Source of the DNA: G963675935 sp963823895
Lineage (GTDB): Bacteria > Planctomycetota > Planctomycetia > Pirellulales > Thermoguttaceae
Direction of reading: 5' to 3'
Assembly: GCA_963823895.1 (NCBI GenBank)
Contig: CAWGNG010000028.1
Location: forward strand, 310,001 to 374,000
DNA: 64,000 nt
Shown here piece by piece: positions 9,762 through 21,527 of this stretch. Within the stretch, counting starts at the first letter, position 1. Every line of letters starts with the position of its first letter. Below the pieces are notes generated by a model. That model was not told the origin of the DNA. It saw nothing but the letters and a program-made list of their open reading frames with translations, and made no database searches. The translations under genes were made by a program, and so were the position numbers.

Positions 9762-10070
9762 TTAGCCGCCGAGGACGGCGCGACGGGGAGAGGGGGAGAC
9801 AGAAAGACTGATGAAACTGCTTATCTCCTTATCTCCCGCTCTTGCCATCTCCCGCTCCGCGTGCGTCCAAACGCTGGCCATCGGCATGGGCGGGGCGCCC
9901 GGCTGGGCGTAGAGTCTCAGAAAGAGGTAAAGGAACAGAATCGCGACCAAAACGGCCACCAACGCCATCGCCAAGAGGATCGTGTAAAGATCGGCTTGCG
10001 GTTTGCGATGGAAGCGAGGCGCGGCTGGCTGCGGCGATTCCAGCGTATTACTCGATTTTCGAGGCGACAC
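9762..10070 (-). CDS. Small single-pass membrane protein
   Basis: 102 residues from a GTG at 10,070. One strong TM helix (LYTILLAMALVAVLVAILFLYL, about residues 28-50) follows a basic/proline-rich cytoplasmic N-terminus. Its start overlaps the 3' end of the upstream coiled-coil gene by 23 bases, and mreB begins 15 bases after its stop, so the three are probably co-transcribed. No recognised family. Confidence 0.6.
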   Translation of the reverse strand: MSPRKSSNTLESPQPAAPRFHRKPQADLYTILLAMALVAVLVAILFLYLFLRLYAQPGAPPMPMASVWTHAEREMARAGDKEISSFISLSVSPSPRRAVLGG

Positions 10071-10935
10071 GATCGTTCACCATGACGTTGCTGTTTTGGA
10101 AGTTGGGATCGATCTTGCACACCGACTTGCTGGGATCGGTTCGCACGACTTTGACGCGGCCGACGTAGGTGCTCTCCCCGCCGCCGGTGCGATAGACCTC
10201 CAACTGGTGCCCTTCGCGAAGACCGGCGTCGGAGCCCAAGGAGATCTCGATCAAACCGTCGCCGTTGACGCTGGTGACGATGGCATCCAGCTTCGGCGGC
10301 ATCTTGCTCTGATAGTCGGAGTTCTTGTCCAGTCCGTTGTATCGCAGCGCGTCGTCGGCCTTCTTCAAGTCCTTGGCAAGTTCGAGCGTGCGCTTGCGGA
10401 GCAGTTCTTTCTCATTGGTGGCCTGGTTCAGCTCATCGGTCACCTCGACCACTCTGCCAAAGTGCTTGTCGCGATCCTGTTGCGCTTCGACCAGCGCCGT
10501 CCGCAGGCGGTCGCGTTCTCCTTGCATTGCATTGAGATTCTTCTGCGTGGCGCTCATGGCGGCCACGGAGTCGCGTTTGTCCTTTTCCAGGTCGGCCCGC
10601 GCGGCTTCGAGACTCTTGCGATCCTTCTGGGCGATCCCCAATTCGGTCGTCAACCTGCTGAGGGACTGCTGCCTTGCGGCCCTTTCGGCGGCGTATTCCC
10701 GCTGAAGTCTCTCTTTGTCGTTTCTTAGATTCTCGTTCTCGCTCTTCGCCTGTTCCAACTGGTATTTCAAGCCTAGTGGCTTACCCACGTTTTCCGGCTT
10801 GTTGAGGTCGTCCTGCGAGAGCATTACCACCTTCCGCCAGTCCCTTTGGGCAGTATAGACTGCCATAGCGAGGGCCATGAACACCAAGCACAATACCAAA
10901 ATAACGACGGTAAAAATTTTGCCGACGAGGTTCAT
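10048..10935 (-). CDS. Membrane-anchored coiled-coil protein
   Basis: 295 residues: N-terminal TM helix (residues 5-27), a long heptad-rich coiled coil from about 55 to 200 (LRNDKERLQREYAAERAARQ and following), and a C-terminal beta-rich domain with LDAIVTSVNGDG, GREG-type GLREGHQLEVYR and VGRVKVV, like a small OB/SH3-type fold. The layout (TM, coiled coil, beta domain) is reminiscent of MreC, and the position two genes upstream of mreB fits that, but sequence similarity to MreC is not evident. Confidence 0.7.
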   Translation of the reverse strand: MNLVGKIFTVVILVLCLVFMALAMAVYTAQRDWRKVVMLSQDDLNKPENVGKPLGLKYQLEQAKSENENLRNDKERLQREYAAERAARQQSLSRLTTELGIAQKDRKSLEAARADLEKDKRDSVAAMSATQKNLNAMQGERDRLRTALVEAQQDRDKHFGRVVEVTDELNQATNEKELLRKRTLELAKDLKKADDALRYNGLDKNSDYQSKMPPKLDAIVTSVNGDGLIEISLGSDAGLREGHQLEVYRTGGGESTYVGRVKVVRTDPSKSVCKIDPNFQNSNVMVNDRVASKIE

Positions 10936-11465
10936 ACTAGACCTGCCTAAGAGCCAAAAGGTGTGCGCACCAACGGGCGATCCGCCCGCATCGCTTTCCC
11001 TTTAGTATAACTTCGCCCAATTTCACATGTCAACCAGATGGGGCTGGGGGGCTCAGTCGGAGTCACGTCTCGCCGTTTAATGGCCGACGGCCCGTCGGCC
11101 CGTCGGCCCGTGTCCTCGCCACCCCGCCCGGCGGCGGCTATTGCGAGCCTGAGCGATTATTTTGTGCAAACCGTTCAGCCGGCGAACTCGTTCGCCGGGT
11201 CGGGACGCAGGACTCCGGGATTCCACGGCGAACAAGTGCGCCGGCCAAGCGGCGTGCCCCGGCGCTTGTTTCCCGAGTTCCAATTAAACGGACAGAGACA
11301 CATGGATCGCCCAAGCCCATCTATGGGGGGGTATGGTCACGAGTTTCGACGCCGTTTTCGCCACCGGAGGGAAGACGGGAAGAGGTCCAATTTCAGCGAA
11401 ACGCCCTCCGCGCCGTTCCGGCAAATTGGACCTGTCCCCTTTTTCCCACGATCACGCAAGTCCCT
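10936..11465. repeat. Gene-free stretch with several inverted repeats
   Basis: No convincing gene. It contains inverted repeats at 11,231-11,270 (arms AACAAGTGCGCCGG / CCGGCGCTTGTT) and at 11,383-11,433 (arms AGGTCCAATTT / AAATTGGACCT, followed by a T-rich run at about 11,440). The second looks like a dispersed planctomycete intergenic element. Short tandem CGTCGGCC units occur near 11,090-11,110. Confidence 0.5.
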
Positions 11466-11738
11466 TCACACGTGGCGGATCGCCGTAAACTCATCGACCG
11501 CCACCGAGGTCAACTCGCCATCGGGTAACTCCAAGAGAACCGTATCGCTAAAGACCTTGTCGTCAGGGTTGCGTTCGAAGTGCAGCCCGTGCCGACGCCG
11601 CTCGATGCGGAGCACGGTTCCACTGGTCTTGGCGGTCCAACTCTTCTGGCCGACGGTCACGAGGTGTTCCACTTCGACGCGGTCGCCGACCTTCAATTCG
11701 TCGAACTGATCTCGGATCTGGCTGTTGCTGGCTTTCAT
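11466..11738 (-). CDS. Small conserved-looking hypothetical protein
   Basis: 90 residues starting at the ATG at 11,738, preceded by a GGGGGG stretch; the longer frame begins with a TTG. Sequence is hydrophilic with alternating beta-strand character (VGDRVEVEHLV, SGTVLRIERR, DTVLLELPDG), suggesting a small beta-barrel or SH3-like fold. No known function recognised. It stands alone between repeats and ilvC. Confidence 0.55.
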   Translation of the reverse strand: MKASNSQIRDQFDELKVGDRVEVEHLVTVGQKSWTAKTSGTVLRIERRRHGLHFERNPDDKVFSDTVLLELPDGELTSVAVDEFTAIRHV

Positions 11739-12004
11739 GGCACGCCCCCCAAGATTGGGATTTTCGTAGTGCGGCAACTAAGCTGCCGCTCCGACTGGTC
11801 CTATCGGCTGGATGCGCCACCCATCCAAGTACCACTATTGTGCCAATCGTCTTGATTCTGGCAAGGCCAGATTGACCAAGAAAAGACGACTGTAGGCGGC
11901 GACTTCAGCCATCCAAAGCCGAAAACGCCAAATCTGTAGGCGGCGACTTCAGTCGCCGAATGCGTGAAACCGGCGGCAGGAGTCGCCTCCTGCAACTCGC
12001 CCGA

Positions 12005-13009
12005 TCACACTTCCTTGGCGTTGATCCAAGACATGAGCTTCCGCAGCCCGCGGCCGACGGCCTCCACCGGATGCGCCCGCTCCTTCCGCCGCATGGCCTT
12101 GAACGCCGGGGCATTCACGCGGTTTTCCAGCAGCCACTCGCGGGCGAAGCTGCCGTTTTGGATCTCGTCGAGAATCCGCTTCATTTCGGCCTTCGTCTCG
12201 TCGGTGATGATCCGCGGCCCGCGGCTGTAGTCGCCATACTCGGCCGTGTTCGAGATGCTATACCGCATGTAATTCAGACCGCCCTGGTAGATCAGATCGA
12301 CGATCAGTTTCACCTCGTGTACGCACTCGAAATAGGCCATCTCCGGCTGATACCCGGCCTCGACCAGGGTCTCGAAGCCCGCCTTGATCAGGGCGCTGAG
12401 TCCGCCGCACAACACGACCTGCTCGCCGAACAGATCGGTCTCGGTCTCTTCGGCGAAGGTGGTTTCGATCACGCCGGCCCGCGTGCCGCCGATGCCCTTG
12501 GCGTAGGCCAGGCCGATTTTCAAGGCGTCGGGCCCGGCGCCTTCGCCCAGTCCGATCAGACAGGGCACGCCGGCGCCGCGGACGAACTCCGCCCGCACCA
12601 GGTGGCCGGGTCCCTTGGGGGCCACGAGAATCGTCGCCACCCCCTTGGGCAAGTCGAATTGCCCGTAGTGAACGTTGAACCCGTGCGAGCAGATCAGCAC
12701 GTTGCCGGGCACGAGGTTGCCGCGGATTTGCGTGCGGAAGATCTCGCCCTGAAGCTCGTCGGGCAACAGGATCGTGATGATGTCGGCCTGCTTCGTCGCC
12801 TCTTCGGCGGTAAGCGGCTCGAAACCGTCCTTCAGCGCCTGCTCGTAGTTGGCCGTACCGGGCAGCTCAGCCACAATCACCTTGCAGCCGCTGTCGCGCA
12901 GATTCTGCGCGTGCCCATGACCTTGCGAGCCGTAGCCGAGGATGGCGATCGTCTTGTTCTTCAACAGCGAAATATCGGCGTCTTTGTCGTAGTAGATTTT
13001 GGCGGGCAT
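12005..13009 (-). CDS. ilvC: Ketol-acid reductoisomerase (class I)
   Basis: 334 residues, the class I length. N-terminal Rossmann motif GYGSQGHGHAQNLRDSG binds NADPH. PDELQ, the KGPGHLVR block and the Mg-binding C-terminal segments ETDLFGEQ and GYQPEMAYFEC are intact. It isomerises and reduces acetolactate/acetohydroxybutyrate in branched-chain amino-acid synthesis. The ALS small subunit gene lies 146 bases upstream on the same strand; the intervening DNA contains low-complexity GTTAGTG units. Confidence 0.98.
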   Translation of the reverse strand: MPAKIYYDKDADISLLKNKTIAILGYGSQGHGHAQNLRDSGCKVIVAELPGTANYEQALKDGFEPLTAEEATKQADIITILLPDELQGEIFRTQIRGNLVPGNVLICSHGFNVHYGQFDLPKGVATILVAPKGPGHLVRAEFVRGAGVPCLIGLGEGAGPDALKIGLAYAKGIGGTRAGVIETTFAEETETDLFGEQVVLCGGLSALIKAGFETLVEAGYQPEMAYFECVHEVKLIVDLIYQGGLNYMRYSISNTAEYGDYSRGPRIITDETKAEMKRILDEIQNGSFAREWLLENRVNAPAFKAMRRKERAHPVEAVGRGLRKLMSWINAKEV

Positions 13010-13013
13010 TTTT

Positions 13014-13085
13014 GTTAGTGGTTAGTGGTTAGCGAATAGTGGATAGTGGGCAGTCGGCAGTGGGCAGTAGGCAAGTGGGCCGTGG
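13014..13085. repeat. Low-complexity tandem GTTAGTG/CAGTGGG tract
   Basis: Imperfect heptamer repeats (ttagtggttagtggttag, then gtgggcagtcggcagtgggcag variants) fill the spacer between ilvN and ilvC. No gene or regulatory fold was recognised in it. Confidence 0.7.
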
Positions 13086-13155
13086 GTGGAAGTGATAAAT
13101 ATGTTATGTAATGAAAGCCGCTTGCGGCTTCGCACTCTCCCCCAGCCCCTAGCCC

Positions 13156-13641
13156 CTAGCCTCCGCTCCTCCCCCGCACCATCGCGATCCTCCCGGTGCG
13201 GACTAATTCAACGATTCCAAACGGACGCATCATTTCGATAAACGCTTCGATCTTCCGCTCCTGGCCCGACATCTCGATCATCACCATGTCGTGTGCCACG
13301 TCGACGATCCGGCCGCGGAAGATTTCGGTCAGTTCGCGGATTTCGCTGCGGCTCCCCTCGGCCGTCAGCACCTTGATGAGCATCAGATCGCGCTCGACGT
13401 GATCGGCCGAGCCGATGTCATCGACGCGGACGACCGTAACGATTTTTTCCAGTTGCTTTCGCACCTGTTCCAACACGCTGTCGTCGCCGACCACAACGAA
13501 AGTCATGCGGGAGAGTTGCGGATTATCGGTTTCCCCCACCGCCAGGCTATCGATGTTGTAGCCCCGCGACGCCAGCATCCCCGAGATGTGCGACAGCACA
13601 CCCGGGACGTTCTGAACCAAGGCCGACAGCACGTGGCGCAT
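13156..13641 (-). CDS. ilvN: Acetolactate synthase small (regulatory) subunit
   Basis: 161 residues from the ATG at 13,641 (MRHVLSALVQNVPGVLSHI, the canonical start); the longer frame starts with TTG at 13,659. It contains the N-terminal ACT domain with RGYNIDSLAVGETD and a C-terminal half with the usual SEIRELTEIFRGRIVDV. It confers valine feedback on the catalytic IlvB subunit, which is not in this window. Transcribed toward ilvC. Confidence 0.95.
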   Translation of the reverse strand: MRHVLSALVQNVPGVLSHISGMLASRGYNIDSLAVGETDNPQLSRMTFVVVGDDSVLEQVRKQLEKIVTVVRVDDIGSADHVERDLMLIKVLTAEGSRSEIRELTEIFRGRIVDVAHDMVMIEMSGQERKIEAFIEMMRPFGIVELVRTGRIAMVRGRSGG

Positions 13642-13721
13642 GGAATTCTCCGAGTCCAATAGGAAAATCTAGCATATCCCCCGCCGGATACCTGAACAAG
13701 GGGCGAGAAACGCCCTCGCGA

Positions 13722-14225
13722 TCACCCAGCAGGCAACTTCTCGCCGACGGCCTCCAAAAATACCGCTACGATCGATTCAAGGCCAACTCGATCTTCCGCA
13801 TCGAAACGGCCGGCGACGGGACTGTCAAGGTCGAACACTCCGAGCAAACGACCCGCAACCAGCAGCGGAATCACGATTTCCGAGGCCGACGCGCTGTCGC
13901 AAGCAATGTGGCCGGGAAACTGGTGGACGTCGGGCACGACGACGGTCCTGCGCTCGGCCGCCGCAGTTCCGCAGACGCCCTTGCCCAAATTCAACCGCGT
14001 GCAGGCGGGCTTGCCTTGAAAGGGGCCGACGACGAGCTGTCCGGCCTTGAAGAAGTAGAAGCCTACCCAGTTTAACTCAGGCAATCGGTGAAATACCAGC
14101 GCCGCAGTGTTGGCGGCGTTGGCGAGATCGTCCGCTTCCCCCTCCAAAAGGGATCGCAGCTCTTTCGCCAGAGCCTCGTAGAGCCGCTGTTTTGAGGAGT
14201 GGTAGTGCAAGGGCGTCGGTTTCAC
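13722..14225 (-). CDS. msrC: Free methionine-(R)-sulfoxide reductase (GAF-fold)
   Basis: 167 residues, matching the fRMsr family length. It contains the GAF-fold core LNWVGFYFF and the three family cysteines in KPACTRLNLGKGVCG and GHIACDSASASEIVIP. The enzyme reduces free methionine-R-sulfoxide in the cytoplasm using thiol chemistry. A single-gene unit. Confidence 0.93.
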   Translation of the reverse strand: MKPTPLHYHSSKQRLYEALAKELRSLLEGEADDLANAANTAALVFHRLPELNWVGFYFFKAGQLVVGPFQGKPACTRLNLGKGVCGTAAAERRTVVVPDVHQFPGHIACDSASASEIVIPLLVAGRLLGVFDLDSPVAGRFDAEDRVGLESIVAVFLEAVGEKLPAG

Positions 14226-14310
14226 AGGCTGAGGTGGACCCTACTGCACGACTTATATTTGGATTGAAGCAGATAAGCCGGCCGAAGCGGCTGCCTATAT
14301 GACCTATACT

Positions 14311-14338
14311 TTGCATACTTGCCCGCTTTGGCTATAAT
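14311..14338 (+). promoter_or_regulatory. Sigma-70-type promoter
   Basis: TTGCAT at 14,311-14,316 and TATAAT at 14,333-14,338 are separated by 16 bases. It lies 60 bases before the winged-helix gene and faces it. Confidence 0.6.
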
Positions 14339-14397
14339 TGCCGCGGGTTGTGTTCATCGCAAGCTTCCAAAACCCATCGTGATATCGAGGCGGCCAG

Positions 14398-14625
14398 ATG
14401 ACAACGACATCTTCAGCTTCGTGTGTTGCGTCGATCGGCGAAATGGCTGGCGTGGTTTGGTGCATTCTCTCCGAAAATGGCACCATGACGATGGCCAAGC
14501 TGATCAAGGCAATCGGTGAGCCTCGCGACAACGTGATGCAGGCCCTTGGCTGGCTTGCCCGCGAGGACAAAATCGACATCGTCGAGGACGGTCGCAGCCG
14601 AGTGGTATCGCTCCGCGCGGAGTAG
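14398..14625 (+). CDS. Small winged-helix DNA-binding-type protein
   Basis: 75 residues. IGEMAGVVWCILSENGTMTM and the following LIKAIGEPRDNVMQALGWLAREDKI match the compact winged-helix family (DUF2582-like) that consists of a single wHTH domain. Function of the family is unknown; a regulatory role is inferred from the fold. A good promoter lies at 14,311-14,338. Confidence 0.75.
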   Translation: MTTTSSASCVASIGEMAGVVWCILSENGTMTMAKLIKAIGEPRDNVMQALGWLAREDKIDIVEDGRSRVVSLRAE

Positions 14626-14635
14626 CCCACGTCTC

Positions 14636-15081
14636 TCAAGGTGCTGGGGCTACGGGAGGGGACGACGGCGCGGTGGACGGGGTCGGCGGCGTCTGTTCGA
14701 CCGGCTTGGGGGGCGACTTGCTCTTGAGTTTGCGATTTGCTTTGGCCTTCGCGGCAGCCGCCGCAATCTGCTTCTTCTGCTCGGCGGTGAGCAGGGCGGA
14801 GATCTTCTCGTCCCGCTCTTTTCTTAGGGTGTCCAGTTGCTTCTGCGGCGCCTCGATCTTCGGCTGGTATTCGTCGTCAATTTTGTAGATTTTCCCCCGC
14901 TGTTCTTCAGTGATTACCTGGGCATAGTGGGGCGGCAGGCGGTAACCTTCTTGCCCGCCGCCTTCTTGACGGGCGGGCTTTCTTCCGCCCCGAGAACCGG
15001 CCGCTCCACAGCGGCAAATACCATAACCAACGCGATTGGCATGAGCCAACACCCAAGGCGAGTCGCGATCGTCCGCATCAT
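14636..15081 (-). pseudogene. Exported Lys/Ala-rich helical protein, frameshifted
   Basis: The N-terminal part (from ATG 15,081: MMRTIATRLGCWLMPIALV, a signal peptide) and the C-terminal part (GYRLPPHYAQVITEEQRGKI through a KAKANRK-rich, Pro-rich tail) lie in different frames. They join cleanly if one G is restored in the AAGAAGG run near 14,950. The mature protein would be a short charged helix with a proline tail, like many planctomycete periplasmic proteins. Real decay and a sequencing indel are both possible. Confidence 0.6.
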
Positions 15082-15355
15082 TGGAAAAACCTCCACAAGA
15101 TTAGAGATACGGTGGCAACACTCAGAAGGAAGTTATGATATGAACCCGTCCCGCGAGTGCCAAGCCCACCCAGAGAGTTAGTCAGGACCAACCCTAAGTA
15201 ACGCACAAAAGCGCGTTACGGTCCTCGGGTCCCGCAGTCGAGCGGTTGCATTGGCGACGTAGTGGGCTACACTTGAACGAATAAGCCGTGCGCATTTTAG
15301 CGCGAGAGCAAGACATCAGTTTTCCCTTTTTCACGTCGCCAGAGGTACCGAGATT

Positions 15356-16753
15356 ATGAGACGAGCCTCGTTCATCGTTATTGTGCCGGCCCTCGCGCTG
15401 CTACTTGCCGTGTGGACCATTCCAGTGTCGGCCCAGGAAACTGCTCCGCCTGCGAAGGCCGACGCCGCCGCTGCGGCGCCTGCGGCGAAGGACGCTCCCA
15501 AGGAGATTCCGGAATACAACGAAGCGGTCAATCTCTTCAGAAACCGCGACGCGGACGGCGCGTTGACGGCATTGAAGAAAGCCTGCCGGAAGCATCCGGA
15601 GATTTCGCCGCCGTACGTCATTCTGGCCCGATTCTACGCCAGCGCCAACGCGGCCCCCGGAATGCGAAACGCCTTGGAGGAGGGCGTGAGAAGTTCCCCC
15701 AATGACCCCGAGGCCTATTTGGAGTTGGCCGACATGAACTACCAAGAGCGCCGCGTTACCGAGGCCCGCCTGTTGTACGAGAAGGCCACCGCCCTGCTGG
15801 CCAAATCCGATCTTGCCGCGCGGAGGAAGAATCTGGAGATTCGCACTCTGGCAGGCATGTCAAGGACCTCGCAAGCCCGCGAAGATTGGGCCGCCGCGCA
15901 GCAGTACGCCGAAAACTGGCTCAAGATCGACCCGCAAAGTATCGAGGGGATGACGACGCTTGCCGGCTGCTTGCTGAGGCAAAAGAACGTCAACGGCGCC
16001 CTGGAGTACCTCGTAAAGGCATACAGGCTTGCGGAGGACCAGGCCAAGAAAGACAACAAGCCGGTCGACATGCTGCCGCCCGAAGCCATCGTGGCCGAGT
16101 TCTATTGGAGGACGGGCGATCAGGAGAACGCGCAAAGATGGATGGTCGTAGCGTTGCGGGAAAAGCCCAGGGACATCAAGGTTCGCTTGCTTGCCACACA
16201 GTGGGCCTGGGAAACAGGAAAGTTGGTGGAGGCGGAGAGACAGGCGAATGCCGTTTTGCAACTTGATCCCCAATCGTTGGACGGCTTGGTTCTCCGCGGC
16301 CTGATCGCCCGGTTCCAGAAGAACTACAAGGCGGCCGAGGAATACTCCCAGAGGGCCGTCCTGTTGAAGCCGACTCTGTTTGCCGCCACCAACAATCTTG
16401 CCCTGGCCCTGGCCGAGCAAAATAGCGACGAGAAGAAGCTCCGCGCCTTGGATTACGCTGAGAGTAACGCGAAGCAGTATCAGAAGACGAATCAAGCGAG
16501 TGAAGCCTTTTCGACTTATGGTTGGGTGCTTTACAAGCTAGAAAAGTACGACGACGCGGAAAAGGCTCTGCGTGCCGCGGTTTCCGGCGGAAGCTTCACC
16601 CCGGATACGGCCTACTATCTCGCCCGTGTTATGGAAAAGCGCGGTGGCCATACCAAGGACGTGATCAACTTGCTGGAAAACGCATTGAAGATCCCCGGAC
16701 CCTTCGCCTATCGAGACGATGCCAAGGCGCTGCTGAACGAAATGAAGAAATAG
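15356..16753 (+). CDS. Exported tetratricopeptide-repeat protein
   Basis: 465 residues. Residues 1-24 form a signal peptide (FIVIVPALALLLAVWTIPVSAQ). The remainder is a chain of TPR units visible as repeated A/L-rich helix pairs (YNEAVNLFRNRDADGALTAL, ILARFYASANAAPGMRNAL, AERQANAVLQLDPQSLDGLV, AEEYSQRAVLLKPTLFAATN, KYDDAEKALRAAVSGG). Acts as a protein-protein interaction scaffold outside the cytoplasm. Followed by a strong terminator; precedes the kinase gene but is separated from it by 460 bases. Confidence 0.85.
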   Translation: MRRASFIVIVPALALLLAVWTIPVSAQETAPPAKADAAAAAPAAKDAPKEIPEYNEAVNLFRNRDADGALTALKKACRKHPEISPPYVILARFYASANAAPGMRNALEEGVRSSPNDPEAYLELADMNYQERRVTEARLLYEKATALLAKSDLAARRKNLEIRTLAGMSRTSQAREDWAAAQQYAENWLKIDPQSIEGMTTLAGCLLRQKNVNGALEYLVKAYRLAEDQAKKDNKPVDMLPPEAIVAEFYWRTGDQENAQRWMVVALREKPRDIKVRLLATQWAWETGKLVEAERQANAVLQLDPQSLDGLVLRGLIARFQKNYKAAEEYSQRAVLLKPTLFAATNNLALALAEQNSDEKKLRALDYAESNAKQYQKTNQASEAFSTYGWVLYKLEKYDDAEKALRAAVSGGSFTPDTAYYLARVMEKRGGHTKDVINLLENALKIPGPFAYRDDAKALLNEMKK

Positions 16754-16845
16754 GGATCGCGGCAAGCGATCGGTCGTTGCCGGTGCTTTGCAAGGCAGCG
16801 GCGGCAGCGGGCCAACGGCCCCGACCATCTTAAAATAGTGATCTG

Positions 16846-16877
16846 ACATGGCCACGCCAAGCGTGGCCATGTTTTTT
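16846..16877 (+). terminator. Rho-independent terminator after the TPR gene
   Basis: A perfect 12-bp stem (ACATGGCCACGC / GCGTGGCCATGT) with loop CAA is followed by six T. Located 93 bases after the TPR stop codon. Confidence 0.9.
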
Positions 16878-17027
16878 CTTAGGAGGACTGCAAAGTCGGC
16901 CTATTGCCGCGAGTAGTCCTGCCTTGAGACGGAAATTCGGCGGGGGAAAATCGACCCAAACCGGGACCGCAAACGAGCTTGCCCGCATTTCTCACCCACC
17001 GGGGAAAACGGGCGACATAGCGTCCGG

Positions 17028-17094
17028 TGGGGCAGACATTCCTGTCTGCCAGATGCGCCGCCGTCTCTTGCGGCAGACAAGAATGTCTGCCCCA
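17028..17094. repeat. Dispersed palindrome, copy 2
   Basis: Arms at 17,028-17,050 and 17,072-17,094 read TGGGGCAGACATTCCTGTCT and its inverse, the same element as at 8,613-8,676. Flanking motifs (cggtgaga) are shared, so the repeat unit is a little longer than the palindrome itself. It occupies the gap between the TPR and kinase genes. Confidence 0.85.
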
Positions 17095-17217
17095 CCTCGG
17101 TGAGAGATGCGACTTGCCAGTCCTCCTGCACGCCTTTTTTGCTGTCTTGTATGGCGGAGACTTATAGAGCATAATAGGATACTGCTTGTTGCTCCGTCGC
17201 CCTGAGTCTACGCCTCC

Positions 17218-19476
<2,259 letters not shown>

Positions 19477-19743
19477 GTCGCCATGCACGGACTTCGTCTG
19501 TCGCGGCACGCAGCCTGCCGAACTGGCCTCCCCTCAAGGCGAACGACGCAGCAGACGCCTTTTCCTCCTCCGGCTCACGCCGTTGACCCATTCGGCCGAT
19601 GTTAAATTATATCGGACACGTAATCTGCGTCGTATGCGGAGTGTCCGGCGAATAGTAAAACTGTGCCGATTGTCCCGATCGCATCAGATTAACCGTAGTG
19701 GCCGAAGCGTCTTCGGTCGCCCGCGGACGGGCTCGGCCTTCCC

Positions 19744-21408
19744 TTGCCATCCCGAAAAAGCACCGTGGCCAAATCCGCACCACAACAGAAACACCTAAGA
19801 CTCTACACCGAGCAACCGCCCAAGCCCGAGCAGCGGCCGCCTGATACTGTCACATGCCTGTCGGAACTCTTGCGAGCCTTCCACGCCGCTACCGGCTCCC
19901 CTCTGCGATATGAGCATGGCCTAGGGCCGAGCGAGTCGGCTGGCCGCGGGTGGTCGATGCCGGTCCGCGGCGAGGCTGAACGCGCGACGGGCCGTTTCGT
20001 GCTCGAACCGCCGTCAGGAAACAAAGAAGGGCGCAGCAAGAAGGGCGAAAAACGACCGAAGCCGCTCAACGGGCCGGCCGCCTCGGCAACCGCCGCGAAC
20101 GAAGCGGAATCCAGGTCCGTCCGAATGCTGGCCGGCTCGATCGCTGACTTGCTCGGCGAGTTGTTGCAGACACGGCACGCTCTACGGCAAAGCGAAGCCG
20201 AACTCGCCGCCGGCGTGCCGGTAGTTCCCCACCGTGAGGAAGAACAACAGTTGGCGGCGCGACTCGAAGCAGTTTTGCGGGCGGGTGTCGAAGCCGTCGA
20301 ATGCCACGCTGCCGGGGCCTATCTCCTCGATGAGGCCACAACTGAGTTGAAATTGCGCTGCTCGTACGGCTTGCCCGCCGATCGCCTCGCCGCTCCGGCC
20401 AGACCGCTGCAAGGTGCACTGGCCGATCTCGAAGCCCTTCTGGGCCACGCGGTCGTGCTTGATGACGATAGCGTCATGCCGACATGGAACGCGCCCGAGG
20501 ATTTCCCCGCCGCCGTTTGCGTGCCGATCTCGACGCCGACCATGCTCCTTGGCACATTGTGGGTCTTCTCGAACCAGAAACGCGGCTTTAACGACCACGA
20601 AACGAACATCCTCGAAGTCGTTGCCGGACGGTTGGCATCGGACCTCGAACGCGAGATGCTCATGCGGGTGGCCGTGGACGCGGCGAGACTGCAAAAGCAA
20701 CTCGCTGCCGCCGAACGGCTGCAACGCAACGAACTTCCGACAATCGCCCCGATGTTGGACGGCTGGGATGTAGTCGGCTGCACCACTCAGGCGGAGGACG
20801 TCGGCGGGGCATTCCACGATTGGTTCTGCTTGCCCGACGGTCTGTTGGCCGTCGCGGTCGGGCGGGCCGACGGAGAGGGCATCGCCGCAGCGATGACGGC
20901 CAACGCTGCCCGGACCGCGCTGCGAAGCCACGCTCGCTACCACCGCCAAACCGACCGCATCCTCCAACAAGTCAACCTGACGCTTTGGACCGGCTCGGCC
21001 GGCGATCGCCATGCCACACTCTTCGCGAGCCTGATCGAGACGGCCACGGGCCAAGTGCGCTGCGCTTCGGCCGGACGACCTTCGATCATGCTGCTAGGAG
21101 CCGATGGCGTGTTGTCGGTCGGCCGAAATTCGATCAAGTTGGGCGAGAGCGCCGAGTCGGATTTCGAGCAGTTCGGCTACGAACTGCGGCCCGGCGAAAC
21201 GCTGCTGATTTTCACCAGTGGCATCAGCAACACCACCCTCGCCGGCTCTCTAGCCGCCGAAACCGCGGTGGCCAATGCCTTGGAGGGCAAGCAGGACCTT
21301 TCCGCCGCGGAATTGGTCGCCGCAGTTCAGGCAAATCTTGCCGCCGAAGACCCTGATCACGGGCATCACGACCGCTCGATTCTGGCGGTGAAGCGCACGA
21401 TGGCTTGA
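19744..21408 (+). CDS. GAF and PP2C/SpoIIE-domain protein phosphatase
   Basis: 554 residues from a TTG at 19,744 (GTG 19,765 is an alternative). A GAF-like sensor occupies about 165-320 (AGAYLLDEATTELKLRCSYG, AVCVPISTPTMLLGTLW). A PP2C/SpoIIE phosphatase domain follows (about 335-550: DVVGCTTQAEDVGGAFHDW, VAVGRADGEGIAAAMTAN, PGETLLIFTSGI). RsbU-type proteins dephosphorylate anti-anti-sigma factors in partner-switching control. DVGGAF stands where DVGGD is usual, so one metal ligand may be altered. Confidence 0.9.
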   Translation: MPSRKSTVAKSAPQQKHLRLYTEQPPKPEQRPPDTVTCLSELLRAFHAATGSPLRYEHGLGPSESAGRGWSMPVRGEAERATGRFVLEPPSGNKEGRSKKGEKRPKPLNGPAASATAANEAESRSVRMLAGSIADLLGELLQTRHALRQSEAELAAGVPVVPHREEEQQLAARLEAVLRAGVEAVECHAAGAYLLDEATTELKLRCSYGLPADRLAAPARPLQGALADLEALLGHAVVLDDDSVMPTWNAPEDFPAAVCVPISTPTMLLGTLWVFSNQKRGFNDHETNILEVVAGRLASDLEREMLMRVAVDAARLQKQLAAAERLQRNELPTIAPMLDGWDVVGCTTQAEDVGGAFHDWFCLPDGLLAVAVGRADGEGIAAAMTANAARTALRSHARYHRQTDRILQQVNLTLWTGSAGDRHATLFASLIETATGQVRCASAGRPSIMLLGADGVLSVGRNSIKLGESAESDFEQFGYELRPGETLLIFTSGISNTTLAGSLAAETAVANALEGKQDLSAAELVAAVQANLAAEDPDHGHHDRSILAVKRTMA

Positions 21409-21443
21409 CGATCGGCGTACGTCAGGTACACTGGGGGAAGGCC

Positions 21444-21527
<84 letters not shown>

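Noticed and set aside
8745..10085. 446-codon rightward ORF
   Set aside because: Antisense to mreB and the small membrane gene; Arg/Asp/His-rich with no family signal.
11960..13018. 352-codon rightward ORF
   Set aside because: Exact antisense of ilvC, with low-complexity His/Arg/Gly composition.
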